DNA of 64,000 nucleotides from Danxiaibacter flavus (GCF_041060425.1 NZ_JAULBC010000002.1:868001-932000), one strand, 5' to 3'. Shown: positions 1 through 8,871, numbered from the stretch's first letter. Program-made: numbers and translations. The notes: generated by a model from the letters alone, not told the origin.

Positions 1-4
1 CACA

Positions 5-880
5 ATGCTAGTATTAGACGGAAAAATCGCCTCCAAATCGGTAATAGATTCATTAAAAACAGAAGTTGAAGCATTAAAAGCTCAGGGCAAAAGAGCCCCT
101 CACCTTGCAGCAGTATTAGTTGGTAACAACGGCGCAAGTGAAACATATGTAGCAAGTAAAGTAAAGCACTGTGAAGAAATAGGCTTCGGCTCTACACTGA
201 TCAGACTTTCAGATACTGTTACAGAAACAGAGCTGATAGCAACTATAGATGAGTTAAATAAGAATGCAGACATTGACGGTATACTGGTGCAGTTGCCGTT
301 GCCTAAGCATATTGATGAGCAAAAGATCATTATGGCGATTGACCCCGCCAAAGACGTAGACGGGTTTCATCCCGTAAGCATTGGTAAGCTGGTTCAGGGG
401 TTACAGACTTTTATCCCTGCAACTCCGTATGGCATTATGCTGATGCTCGAACATTTCAACATCTCTACAAAAGGAAAGCATGCTGTAGTTATTGGACGCA
501 GCAATATCGTTGGCCGCCCAATGAGCATTTTGCTTAGCAGCAACAACGCTTTTGGTAATTGTACCGTAACTGTTTGCCATTCGCACACGCCCAATCTTAA
601 AGAAATGTGCTTACAGGGTGATATAATTGTTGCAGCTTTAGGCAGACCAGAATTTGTGAAGGCTGACATGGTTAAAGATGGCGCAATTATTATAGACGTG
701 GGTATTACAAGAGTTGAAGACAGCACTGCTAAAAGAGGTTATAGAATTAAAGGCGATGTCGCGTATAATGAGGTTGCAGAAAAAGCATCAGCAATTACTC
801 CGGTGCCCGGCGGCGTTGGATTAATGACTATTGCAGGATTGATGAAGAACACGTTGCAGGCGTATAGAGAGAAGCTGTGA
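5..880 (+). CDS. folD: Bifunctional methylenetetrahydrofolate dehydrogenase / methenyltetrahydrofolate cyclohydrolase FolD
   Basis: Cytoplasmic enzyme of one-carbon metabolism. It oxidises 5,10-methylene-THF with NAD(P)+ and hydrolyses the methenyl form to 10-formyl-THF for purine and fMet synthesis. The 291-residue length is normal for the family. Visible family signatures are the YVASK segment (Tyr48, catalytic Lys52), DGILVQLPLPKH near 91-102, the DVDGFHP substrate loop near 117-123, the nucleotide-binding GRSNIVGRP at 164-172, and the C-terminal TPVPGGVGLMTIAGL block. The ATG lies 4 bases from the window edge, so the gene is complete but its promoter is not visible. Identification is very secure. 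Confidence 0.97.
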   Translation: MLVLDGKIASKSVIDSLKTEVEALKAQGKRAPHLAAVLVGNNGASETYVASKVKHCEEIGFGSTLIRLSDTVTETELIATIDELNKNADIDGILVQLPLPKHIDEQKIIMAIDPAKDVDGFHPVSIGKLVQGLQTFIPATPYGIMLMLEHFNISTKGKHAVVIGRSNIVGRPMSILLSSNNAFGNCTVTVCHSHTPNLKEMCLQGDIIVAALGRPEFVKADMVKDGAIIIDVGITRVEDSTAKRGYRIKGDVAYNEVAEKASAITPVPGGVGLMTIAGLMKNTLQAYREKL

Positions 881-1224
881 GCTGTCAGCTATTAGCTATT
901 AGCTTTGGGTTTCAGGTTTCAGGTTTGAGGTGTGAGGAATAACGTTTGAGGAGAATAAGGAAAATGTTGATATTCTTTCAAGGTGGATAATGACGGCGAA
1001 AGAGTGAGCTTTTAGAATTAAGGACTTCGTAAATCGTACTTCGTACTTGTTTTAAGAATGATTGTATAAAAATTTTGAAGCCGCACCTGAGTACTTCGTA
1101 AATCGTACTTCGTACTTATGAAAGCAACCTGATACCGAAAGCGCAGCAAGTCGCACTTGAACACACATCGTACCCGCCCGAACGTACCGTCGGTACGGGC
1201 AGGCATCTAACATCGTACATTGAA
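881..1224. repeat. Repeat-filled spacer between folD and queE
   Basis: No gene is visible. The spacer starts with an AGCTATTAGCTATTAGC stutter at about 880-905. It then holds two direct copies of a 25-base unit (acttcgtaaatcgtacttcg and five more bases) at 1024-1048 and 1093-1117, 69 bases apart, and each unit is itself an internal cgtactt stutter. A GC-rich dyad, with CGTACC opposite GGTACG, lies at about 1171-1203. The short open frame on the minus strand here is made only of these repeats. Confidence 0.7.
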
Positions 1225-1848
1225 ATGTTTTTAACTAACGAACATATTACCACAAAGCTTCCGGTTATGGAAGCTTTTTATACTATACAGGGTGAAGGTT
1301 TTCACCAGGGGCGTGCTGCATACTTCATAAGGCTGGGAGGCTGTGATGTCGGATGTTTTTGGTGCGATGTAAAGGATAGCTGGGATGCCTCGGCTCATCC
1401 GGTTTTATCTGTTGATGAGATTGTTGCTGAAGCGAAAAATAATCCGGGACGCTTAGCTGTAATTACAGGTGGAGAGCCGTTGATGCATAATCTTGATGAA
1501 CTGACACATGCTTTGCATGAAGCAGGTTTTGAAACGAATATGGAAACCTCCGGTTCCAGTCCTTTATCGGGCGAATGGGATTGGATCTGTCTTTCTCCAA
1601 AGAAATTTAAAGCGCCCTTACCTGAAGTGCTGGTCGCCGCAAATGAACTGAAAGTTATTATCTACAATAAATCTGATTTTGATTGGGCGGAAAAACATGC
1701 AAAAGAAGTAGGTCCTTCATGCAAATTATATCTCCAGCCAGAATGGAGCAAAGCAGCAGAAATGACGCCGTTGATTGTCGATTATATTAAAGCAAATCCG
1801 CAGTGGGAACTGAGTTTGCAGGTGCATAAGTACATAAATGTGCCATAG
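1225..1848 (+). CDS. queE: 7-carboxy-7-deazaguanine synthase QueE (radical SAM)
   Basis: Radical SAM enzyme of queuosine biosynthesis that contracts 6-carboxytetrahydropterin to 7-carboxy-7-deazaguanine. The iron-sulfur motif is the QueE-type Cys-x3-Cys-x2-Cys (Cys40, Cys44, Cys47 in GGCDVGCFWCDVKDSW). It is preceded by the substrate loop FYTIQGEGFHQGRAAYFIRL and followed by the SAM-binding TGGEPL near 81-86. The C-terminus LQVHKYINVP matches the conserved QueE ending. The 207 residues are normal for the family. Other queuosine genes are not next to it. The gene stands alone between repeat-rich spacers. Confidence 0.95.
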   Translation: MFLTNEHITTKLPVMEAFYTIQGEGFHQGRAAYFIRLGGCDVGCFWCDVKDSWDASAHPVLSVDEIVAEAKNNPGRLAVITGGEPLMHNLDELTHALHEAGFETNMETSGSSPLSGEWDWICLSPKKFKAPLPEVLVAANELKVIIYNKSDFDWAEKHAKEVGPSCKLYLQPEWSKAAEMTPLIVDYIKANPQWELSLQVHKYINVP

Positions 1849-1991
1849 AGCTGTTAGCTATCAGCTGTGCTCGTCGCCGGATGGGATTCCGCATAATTTA
1901 GAAGTACATGCTTGATCTGATTGCATCATTCCAGGCTAATTGTATTTCCTTTTTACAATATTCCACGCTTAATTTTTAGACTATCTCTTAC

Positions 1992-2071
1992 GCCCTTACA
2001 GGGCTTGATCGATTTTTTGTTTTATTTCACAGGGCGTTGCCCTGTGCTAATGCCGGACGCCCCTTCAGGGC
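1992..2071. repeat. REP-like triple-hairpin element, copy 1
   Basis: Three consecutive GC-rich hairpins stand in AT-rich DNA: GCCCTTACAGGGC (1992-2004), CACAGGGCgttGCCCTGTG (2028-2046) and GCCCCTTCAGGGC (2059-2071). A second copy with the same order, spacing and gttG loop lies at 53340-53392, 51 kb away. Recurrence of a structured unit in non-coding DNA suggests a REP/RAYT-type or MITE-like element. No transposase is near. Confidence 0.7.
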
Positions 2072-2329
2072 TTTGTGCTGGCTGGCCAATAGTGTAACGC
2101 ATTTCCCATGTTGATATTTGCAATTTTGTTTCGGCACATTCAATATGCGTTCATCTTTAACTAGTAAGTTATATTGCATTTACGCAGAGCACGCTTTCGG
2201 ACTCTGGTTTCATCCAACTAACAAACAAAGAATTTTTCGCGTTGCTAAGTAAAATCGCGTCTGGTTAACTCGCTAACTCTTTTTATTATGGTCCAGTCAT
2301 TCGAATTTTAATCGCTTTGCCCATTTTGT

Positions 2330-2640
2330 ATTGCTTCATTTTCATATCCACACATTTTCATATTCACTTATTTGCAACTTTCAATTATCAATTATTTCAC
2401 CAGATTCGCACATTTACCCATTTGCATATTTGCACATTCGCACGTCATTTTCAATTTCCAACTTTCAATTATCAATTATTTCACCCCATCCGCACATTTA
2501 CCCATTCGCATATTTGCACATTTCCACACATTGTCAATTTTCAACTTTCAATTTTCAATTATCTCACTTCATCCGCACATTTACCCATTTGCACATTTGC
2601 ACATTCCCACATCATTTTCGATTTTCAATTCTCCATTAAT
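2330..2640. repeat. About 84-bp imperfect tandem repeat, three to four units
   Basis: The unit couples a tcaattatcaatta stutter to a cgcacatttacccatttgca stutter. The start of the second part recurs at 2407, 2491 and 2574, so the period is 83-84 bases. All three forward frames are open across it, which produces false ORFs rich in Phe, His and Ile. The same word family appears inverted at about 38935-38985. The rest of the 1849-2684 spacer has the hairpin element at 1992-2071 and no gene. Confidence 0.75.
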
Positions 2641-2684
2641 ATTATTAAATTCATTGGCATGATTATTAGATTGAATAATCATCA

Positions 2685-4058
2685 TTGATTTCCTCACTTC
2701 TAAATTCATTTGCCTTGAAACCTATAGCCAGCTTATTACTTTGGGGTCTATTGTTTACGGCAGGTAACAATGCAATAGCTCAGCAGCCTATACTGCTTAA
2801 GAATGTCACCATCATTGACGGAACAGGCAAACCTCCGCAGAAAAACATGTTTGTGCTGATAGATCATGGGAAGATAACGGACATTTCTTCGAAGGAGATG
2901 ATTACCATCATGACCGTTATGCCGCAGGACTTCTCAGGAAAAACTATTATGCCTGTAATAACAAACGCACATGCACACCTGGGAACCGTGAAAGGTGTTA
3001 CAGCTTCTGCAGTTAATTATACGCGAGATAACATTCTCCGCCAATTACAGAAGTATGAAACTTATGGAGTTGATGCCATACAGGTAATGGGTTCTGATCG
3101 CGAGATGATCTTCGATATGCGTGATTCGTCTCAAAAAGGCTTGCTTCCGGGCGCCACCATATATACTGCCGGATATGGTTTCAGTGCGCCTAACGGAGGT
3201 CCTCCTTCCAACCTGGGTATGGATAAAGTGTACAGGCCGGCAACGCCTGAAGAAGCAATAAAAGATGTACAGGAGCTTGCAAAGCTGAAGCCAGACATGA
3301 TTAAAATGTGGGTGGATGACTTCGGTGGAACATCTCCTAAAATGAAACCGGAAATTTCCGCAGCGATCATCAGCGAAGCGCACAAGCAGCACATTCGCGT
3401 GGCTTCTCACCTGTATTACCTGGAAGATGCACATCGCCTGGTTGACCAGGGACTTGATATCATCGCACACAGCATCCGTGATAAAGACATTGATGATGCG
3501 TTGATTGAAAAGATGAAACAAAAGGGAGTTGCTTACATCCCTACCCTATCGCTCGACGAATTTCAATTTGCCTATGCTAACAAACCTGAATGGCTCGACG
3601 AACCATTCTTTAAAGTAGCATTGGAACTTGGAGTGTATGAAATGATCACGGCAGATGATTATCGCTCGAAGATTATGTCTAATCCTAATTTTGAAAAGAA
3701 TAAAGCGGCATATGCAACGGCGCTCCGCAATGTAAAAAAGCTGTTTGATGCGGGCGTGTTGATCGCACTCGGAACGGACTCCGGTGCTAACCCGGTAAGA
3801 GTGCAGGGCTTTTCAGAACACCTGGAAATGCAGTTACTAACGGAAGCCGGCTTGACCCCATTACAGGCTATTATGATCGCTACGCAAAACGCTGCCAAAG
3901 TAGTCCACAAAAATATACCCGGAACGCTGGAAAAGGGCAACCCCGCAAGCTTTATTGTATTACAGAATAATCCTGCAAAAGACATCAAAAACACCCGTTC
4001 TATTTTAGAAGTATGGAAGAATGGTGTTAAGGTGAATGATGGTCCGATGAAGGATTAA
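2685..4058 (+). CDS. Secreted metal-dependent amidohydrolase (imidazolonepropionase-like)
   Basis: Probable periplasmic hydrolase of the amidohydrolase superfamily; the substrate cannot be told from sequence. An N-terminal signal peptide ends near AIAQ (about residue 33). The metal ligands follow family order: His96 and His98 in NAHAH, Lys207 (likely carboxylated) in IKMWVDD, His242 in SHLYY, His262 in AHSIRD and Asp365 in GTDSG. The 457 residues fit the group. The start is uncertain. The first possible codon is TTG at 2685; a second in-frame TTG at 2715 gives a cleaner signal peptide (MKPIASLLLWG). No ATG is available before residue 55. It is preceded by long repeats and has no operon partner. 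Confidence 0.88.
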   Translation: MISSLLNSFALKPIASLLLWGLLFTAGNNAIAQQPILLKNVTIIDGTGKPPQKNMFVLIDHGKITDISSKEMITIMTVMPQDFSGKTIMPVITNAHAHLGTVKGVTASAVNYTRDNILRQLQKYETYGVDAIQVMGSDREMIFDMRDSSQKGLLPGATIYTAGYGFSAPNGGPPSNLGMDKVYRPATPEEAIKDVQELAKLKPDMIKMWVDDFGGTSPKMKPEISAAIISEAHKQHIRVASHLYYLEDAHRLVDQGLDIIAHSIRDKDIDDALIEKMKQKGVAYIPTLSLDEFQFAYANKPEWLDEPFFKVALELGVYEMITADDYRSKIMSNPNFEKNKAAYATALRNVKKLFDAGVLIALGTDSGANPVRVQGFSEHLEMQLLTEAGLTPLQAIMIATQNAAKVVHKNIPGTLEKGNPASFIVLQNNPAKDIKNTRSILEVWKNGVKVNDGPMKD

Positions 4059-4692
4059 ACAGATTAATTGTCGTTTTAATAAGAAAATTTAATTTGGTTA
4101 ATGCTTGCTCAACAATCAGCGACAGATAATGAATTAATGTATAATCTGTGAGAAACGATCATAATGAAGCGCGATACTATGATAAAGCAAAAGAAAAGTT
4201 TGACAAACGGCGTTTCTCGCTTCTTACCTTTCTTCCGTTATTATAATTTGGTCAATTGACATTTATTGACTCCAATTTTACTGGAGCAATAGTATAATAT
4301 GCAGATTCGCTGGCACTGAATATTAATTTGAAAGATCTTATATTAAAATAGTTGCGGTCTACTTACCTCAAAATATGATCACTAATGTGCTCCTTACGAT
4401 TGACTGTTATTAACTTAGGTCCATCTAATGGAGATGCTGCTTTGTAAAGGCACCATTTGAATGTAGCAGCTATGTTCAAAAATGTGCGATTATTGGTGAT
4501 CATACCTCACTATTCAAAACTTTAAAAAGAATATTGATCCATCTTCTATAAATCACGCTATAAAAATCATCATGAAGTCACGATGAAAAAAGAACCACTA
4601 TGTTGATGACATACGACTTATTATATCGATCCGCTGTAGAGAAAACAAAACTGGAATACCAAACAAGAAAATCAATTATCTTGCGATAAAAA
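4059..4692. other. AT-rich spacer without a recognisable gene
   Basis: This is 634 bases between the amidohydrolase and the zeta-like gene. Only very short open frames are present, the longest ATG frame on the plus strand near 4164 being about 31 codons. I see no hairpin terminator, tRNA or repeat of the kinds found elsewhere. It may hold the promoter of the zeta-like gene or decayed sequence. Confidence 0.5.
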
Positions 4693-5295
4693 TTGCCAAA
4701 TTTATTTATTATATCAGGTTGCAATGGTGCTGGTAAAACGACATCTTCTTTTACGACTCTTCCTGAACTTTTACAGATTAAGGAATTTGTGAACGCTGAT
4801 GAAATTGCGAGAGGTTTATCACCGTTCAACCCAGAAAGCGTATCAATCGAAGCCGGCAGAATCATGCTAAATAGATTGCAGGAACTACTTTCTGCTCATA
4901 AAGACTTTGCTTTTGAAACAACACTTTCTACTCGAAGTTATATCGGCCTTATAAAGCAAGCAAAAGGAAAAAACTACACAATCAATCTTATTTATTATTG
5001 GCTCGATAGTGTTGAACTAGCTATAGAAAGGGTGAAACTGAGGGTTTCAGAAGGAGGTCACAATATACCAGCTGAAACTATAATTCGCCGCTATTATTTA
5101 GGATTAAAAAATTTTTTACATTTGTACAGAGACAAAGTAGATTATTGGATGCTTATAGACAATTCGCTGACGCAACCCCAGCTCATTGCTGAAGGAAATG
5201 CTGAATTTTATGAGGTGTCGAATGACGAAAAGTGGATCTTAATCAACGAAATTATTAAGAATGACGAAAACAGAGATAAAAGAAAAAATACTTAA
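4693..5295 (+). CDS. Zeta-toxin-like P-loop kinase (predicted AAA / UDP-GlcNAc kinase family)
   Basis: This 200-residue protein begins directly at the nucleotide-binding strand: Walker A GCNGAGKTT spans residues 9-17. It is followed by NADEIARGLSPFN (Asp36) and FETTLSTRSY (Glu74), the arrangement of zeta-toxin and related predicted ATPases that phosphorylate UDP-N-acetylglucosamine. The start is a TTG at 4693, supported because P-loop proteins of this family begin 6-8 residues before the motif and no nearby ATG fits. A 50-codon gene overlaps its 3' end by 35 bases, resembling a toxin-antitoxin pair. Whether it is toxic or a housekeeping kinase cannot be decided here. Confidence 0.8.
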   Translation: MPNLFIISGCNGAGKTTSSFTTLPELLQIKEFVNADEIARGLSPFNPESVSIEAGRIMLNRLQELLSAHKDFAFETTLSTRSYIGLIKQAKGKNYTINLIYYWLDSVELAIERVKLRVSEGGHNIPAETIIRRYYLGLKNFLHLYRDKVDYWMLIDNSLTQPQLIAEGNAEFYEVSNDEKWILINEIIKNDENRDKRKNT

Positions 5296-5413
5296 AGGAG
5301 GCCAACTTGCGATAGATCGTCTATTGGAGAAAAAGCGCAAGGATGATGCTGTTGTGGTTATTTCTGAAAAAGGAAAAGTAGTCCGGGTACCTGCTAAGGA
5401 ATTGAAAAAGTAG
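5261..5413 (+). CDS. Small protein (50 aa) overlapping the zeta-like gene, candidate antitoxin or partner
   Basis: An ATG frame of 50 codons overlaps the 3' end of the zeta-like kinase gene by 35 bases in another frame. This compact arrangement is typical of co-translated pairs. The product starts MTKTEIKEKILKGG, continues with a basic AIDRLLEKKRKDD helix, and ends in a strand-like VVVISEKGKVVRVPAKEL. A purine-rich aaaggagg at 5294-5301 lies inside it and is not its ribosome site. It resembles short proteins often seen beside zeta-like kinases in Bacteroidota, but I cannot name a family. Classical epsilon antitoxins are encoded upstream and are larger, so the antitoxin role is inference. Confidence 0.55.
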   Translation: MTKTEIKEKILKGGQLAIDRLLEKKRKDDAVVVISEKGKVVRVPAKELKK

Positions 5414-5470
5414 TGACTTCTATCACCTCGGAAATATGAACCAACTTCGTCGCTAAACAGCAACTCCTCG

Positions 5471-5899
5471 TTACACAACAGCCATCGGACTTATATACAG
5501 CTCCGTCTTAAATGAAAATTTTTCTGATGATTCAACCAGTTGAGCATTGATGAGAACAGTGACCTTCTTTTTAATTTCTGTGTATTTTTTCAGCGGCCAT
5601 GTCTTTTCAACCATTTCTGCTTTGACAACAATATTGATGTTGAAAATCCGCGGCTCATAATTTTCAAGAGCGGATAATAGAGATGTTTTAAATTTATCTT
5701 CCCAGTCTGCATCCGATAATCCTCTTTCAAAATCCTGGTCCCACACACTATTGCCATATTTTCGATCAAACCGGTTCTCGTTGCACTTCGTTGTCACCAA
5801 TAGCTGAACATGCTGCGCAATACTTTCTACAAGATCACACGCTGGCAACGGAGCACCCTGCATGACAGCTCCAAAATCAAAGGGTATTTGATAGTACAT
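5471..5899 (-). CDS. tssE: Type VI secretion baseplate subunit TssE (gp25-like)
   Basis: This 142-residue protein has the gp25/TssE fold signature: CDLVESIAQHVQLLVTT near residues 21-37, then NENRFDRKYGNSVWDQDFE near 40-58. This corresponds to the lysozyme-like wedge domain of phage T4 gp25. It is the last gene of the minus-strand block tssG-tssN-tssK-transglycosylase-tssE, 28 bases after the transglycosylase. In the machine it joins the TssF/TssG wedges to the sheath. It converges with the small zeta-associated gene, leaving only 57 bases between stop codons. Confidence 0.88.
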   Translation of the reverse strand: MYYQIPFDFGAVMQGAPLPACDLVESIAQHVQLLVTTKCNENRFDRKYGNSVWDQDFERGLSDADWEDKFKTSLLSALENYEPRIFNINIVVKAEMVEKTWPLKKYTEIKKKVTVLINAQLVESSEKFSFKTELYISPMAVV

Positions 5900-5927
5900 A
5901 AATTGAATAATTAATGAGTTGTTTTAA

Positions 5928-6788
5928 TCAATTACTTTCTGCAATCGATGCTCGCAGGATCCCGGATTTGTAAAGGATAAAATCAGGTATCAGATCTTTT
6001 GGCAATAGCAACAAACATTCAGATTTATCTCGCCGAACCTGTTCAAAATCTTTGTTGAGGTTGATCAGCTTGTCTTCTTGTATTTGCAAAAACCGGGCAA
6101 TCACTTTAAGTTGAAAAGTGCTGCTTACCCATATGCTGTCAACACTTCTGACAACAAAATTCTTCGACTCCTTTCTATCACTCAACAATTGACTTCCATC
6201 TAACACATTACCTACCGCAATAAATTTCTTAACATGATTGCGCGTCTCCTGCGGAAGGAAGTCTTGTATTTTCCAGAAATCAAATTCACCGGTTTGCTTT
6301 ATAGCCCTGTCTAACCTGCCGGCACCGCAATTATAAGCCGCAATTACAAGCAGCCAATCATTATACTTAGTATACAATTCTTTTAGCAACAGGATTGCAA
6401 CATGTGTACTTTTTAGAATGTCATATCGCTCATCGTTTACAGAATCCACAACTAATCCATGTGTACGTGATTCTTCGGGCATCAACTGCCAGCAACCTGC
6501 GGCTCCCGCCCATGATATGGTTTGATTGTTAAGCGCGGATTCTATGATTGCAAGATTTCTAAGTTGCAAAGGCATGTCGCTTATCCGTAACTGATCTTCA
6601 ATAAAAGCCACTAGTTGCTTATGAGTCCGCTTTGTACGCAATATGTCAGCTTTGTAAAGGGAAATAAATCTTTCAATATAAGGATCAACATACATGCTGT
6701 CTGCAGACACAACCATGTGCCGCTCTCTGCCGTATGTTGCCGTAACCGACATACAATTCAACAACAAACCAATTAAAGCATATCTCAT
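5928..6788 (-). CDS. Lytic transglycosylase (SLT/MltD-like) inside the T6SS operon
   Basis: Envelope enzyme of 286 residues that should cleave peptidoglycan glycan strands. The SLT domain is clear: catalytic Glu83 in LAIIESALN, then AAGCWQLMPEESRTHGL near 95-111 and AAYNCGAGR near 150-158. A short hydrophobic N-terminus (MRYALIGLLLNC) could be a signal peptide cleaved near TYG, or a very short lipoprotein signal with Cys12; I cannot decide. The C-terminal part (about 210-286) resembles the linker/LysM-like tail of Bacteroidota MltD homologues. It lies 9 bases after tssK and 28 before tssE, so it is co-transcribed with baseplate genes. A role in opening the cell wall for the T6SS envelope complex is the natural inference. 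Confidence 0.88.
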   Translation of the reverse strand: MRYALIGLLLNCMSVTATYGRERHMVVSADSMYVDPYIERFISLYKADILRTKRTHKQLVAFIEDQLRISDMPLQLRNLAIIESALNNQTISWAGAAGCWQLMPEESRTHGLVVDSVNDERYDILKSTHVAILLLKELYTKYNDWLLVIAAYNCGAGRLDRAIKQTGEFDFWKIQDFLPQETRNHVKKFIAVGNVLDGSQLLSDRKESKNFVVRSVDSIWVSSTFQLKVIARFLQIQEDKLINLNKDFEQVRRDKSECLLLLPKDLIPDFILYKSGILRASIAESN

Positions 6789-6797
6789 AACGCCTCC

Positions 6798-7970
6798 TTA
6801 ATCTAAAATACTCCAGCCCTTTTTCTCCTTCACCACATTTGTAATCACTTCTTCCTTAACAATAATGCTTTCTTTATGCTGACCAATAAACTCGAGTGAG
6901 TTGAGTTTATTCCATACTATCAGGATATCCTCAAGCATTTTAACTGACTGCACAAAACAATTACCTGAGTCGTAGTGATCATAGTTTATCTCAATCGTAT
7001 CATCTAGAATCTTAAGGAAATTCACCTGTGTTATATCACTCCATTCAAAGAAATAATTCAACAACTCTTCTTTTTCATTTTCCGGAAGCATTTTTATAAA
7101 AGTGAGCAGCTTATTCGCAAGAACGGAAATAGCATTCAGCAGATAAACCGGCGGAAGTGAAGCCACCATATTACGCATAGCAAAATAATTCTCCGCACAG
7201 TATTGCAATAAAACGTTGCACATAGCCTTCACATTCTGCGATACAATCGACTTTTGATTTTTATAATTGATCTTATGAACGATTTGCAAAGAGATATTTT
7301 GCAAATCGTTCATTCTGTTACAAATAGCACGATGGAATTCAATCAAAGCAACGCAGCTATTGATCGTACTGCTGGGCGGAACAAACGTTGCGTCCTTCTC
7401 AAGTGAGTTGCCTGTTTTATGCAAGCGACCAATGATAAGATGGTTCATGCCTAATTCCCGCCCTCTTATTTCGTTATTATTCTTAAGTTCTACGGAATAA
7501 TAAGACTGTGTGAACGGATGCCTTATGGGAATTTCTTCAGGATCCGGATCGCCTACCAATGTTTTCTTAAAAGGATCAGCAACAATAACGACATACAGGC
7601 TTTCAATTCTGTCCGACCAATCGTCATTTTCATCTGAAGCTCCGGACTCATTCAGATCAGACAAACTTAAATTCTTTTTAATTCCCTCCCCTACGATGGA
7701 AATACGGACACCTCCGGGAGTGATCGCCTGGCAATAATGAATGGAAATTTGCAATTGGCCTGTAGCAGTTCTTGTTACTTCATAGTCACTTACCATTGCT
7801 CCTCCGGAAGCAAGTGGCGGCAACAAACCGAAATTAAATTTATTGACATGCACGGATGCCACGTCCCTTAAATTATCAATCACAAAATTCTCTGTGCAGT
7901 CAAAATGGTTCCTGGTCACTTTCATTCCGTCAGCCCAGTTCACCGGCAAATATTTGGGTGGAATAATCAT
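6798..7970 (-). CDS. tssK: Type VI secretion baseplate subunit TssK
   Basis: This 390-residue protein starts with the TssK signature PPKYLPVNWADGMKVTRNHFDCTE. In TssK proteins this part follows a conserved start in which the beta-sandwich shoulder recognises the baseplate wedge, and the C-terminal domain binds the membrane complex. Here that partner would be the Bacteroidota TssNOPR set, not TssJLM. Spacing is 5 bases to tssN upstream and 9 bases to the transglycosylase downstream, so it is translated within one operon. It is somewhat shorter than proteobacterial TssK (about 440 residues), as usual in subtype iii. Confidence 0.87.
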   Translation of the reverse strand: MIIPPKYLPVNWADGMKVTRNHFDCTENFVIDNLRDVASVHVNKFNFGLLPPLASGGAMVSDYEVTRTATGQLQISIHYCQAITPGGVRISIVGEGIKKNLSLSDLNESGASDENDDWSDRIESLYVVIVADPFKKTLVGDPDPEEIPIRHPFTQSYYSVELKNNNEIRGRELGMNHLIIGRLHKTGNSLEKDATFVPPSSTINSCVALIEFHRAICNRMNDLQNISLQIVHKINYKNQKSIVSQNVKAMCNVLLQYCAENYFAMRNMVASLPPVYLLNAISVLANKLLTFIKMLPENEKEELLNYFFEWSDITQVNFLKILDDTIEINYDHYDSGNCFVQSVKMLEDILIVWNKLNSLEFIGQHKESIIVKEEVITNVVKEKKGWSILD

Positions 7971-7975
7971 ATTTT

Positions 7976-8857
7976 CTAATTGTTGTTTTTGTAAAAAACT
8001 TCTTCTGAATGTTCTATTACCCGTTTGGCAATAATGGTCACGTGCTCTTTAACAAGATTTTCCCGGATGCTCTTTTCAGGATCGAGCAACCGGCGCCTGT
8101 GAAGAAAGGAGTGCTTGTAATAAAAGATCCATCCGTATGACAACCCTTCATCATCAATATATTCAATTGTATCTGCTGAGTTCTTTGTATTGTAATCATC
8201 GATAAACATCCTGAACCAGGCACCCAATTGAATAACATCGGGTCCTTTAACCATCAATCTTAATCTATCCTTGTCGTATAACTTCTTACTCAATTCTATT
8301 TTTAGCACCATCAGCTTGTTAAAGTCAAAACCCTCGATGTTAAGTTCAACAGCATCCAAAGGATATCGCCATACGTCATATATTTCCACGGGAATTTTTA
8401 TAAGTGCCAGGTAGGTCATGTAAAACAAAAGAGGCAAGGGAAAAATAAGCAAAGCACTAGCTGCGATATAGCCAGATTGCACCTCGCTTACCAAATTAAA
8501 AACAGTAGCCATTAAATAACCTCCCAAAACAATAATAATTGCTATTATCAATATCTGAGTTAGAGCTTTGCAATTGGCAACGTTTCTATTTATGTATACT
8601 TCATACAGTTGAACAAATACGATTCCCATGACACAGAAGATTAACTGGGCTGCGAGATAACCCCAGGGAGAAAAGTTGTTCCCCATAATGCCCAACAGTC
8701 CCACGATAGCAATCAGCGCTATATTTAATAGAATAAAAACAACAAGTGTTTTATTGGCAAGTAAACTGTTTTTCTTTTTTATAAGAAACAAAGGAACAGT
8801 CATGCATAAAGCAAGTAACGGAAGCAATAGAAACTGGAAAAACATATTTGTGATCAT
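7976..8857 (-). CDS. tssN: T6SSiii membrane protein TssN
   Basis: Inner-membrane protein of 293 residues with about five hydrophobic segments in the first 155 residues (near 5-25, 35-57, 64-86, 98-120 and 130-152). A soluble cytoplasmic C-terminal domain of about 135 residues follows, containing VEIYDVWRYPLDAVELN and GLSYGWIFYYKHSFLHRRRLLDP. This layout and its position between tssG and tssK fit TssN, one of the Bacteroidota-specific proteins that replace TssJLM. The C-terminal domain is the expected contact with the baseplate. The call rests on topology, recalled family features and context. Confidence 0.82.
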   Translation of the reverse strand: MITNMFFQFLLLPLLALCMTVPLFLIKKKNSLLANKTLVVFILLNIALIAIVGLLGIMGNNFSPWGYLAAQLIFCVMGIVFVQLYEVYINRNVANCKALTQILIIAIIIVLGGYLMATVFNLVSEVQSGYIAASALLIFPLPLLFYMTYLALIKIPVEIYDVWRYPLDAVELNIEGFDFNKLMVLKIELSKKLYDKDRLRLMVKGPDVIQLGAWFRMFIDDYNTKNSADTIEYIDDEGLSYGWIFYYKHSFLHRRRLLDPEKSIRENLVKEHVTIIAKRVIEHSEEVFYKNNN

Positions 8858-8871
8858 ACAAAATATTCATG

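Noticed and set aside
1018..1206. 62-codon minus-strand frame
   Set aside because: Consists of the two direct repeat copies (STKYDLRS twice) in the spacer.
2317..2688. Three overlapping open frames rich in Phe, His and Ile
   Set aside because: They read through an 84-bp tandem stutter repeat in all forward frames and have no protein features.
3045..3521. 158-codon minus-strand frame inside the amidohydrolase gene
   Set aside because: Fully covered by a gene with all metal ligands in order; Cys/Phe-rich product typical of antisense frames.
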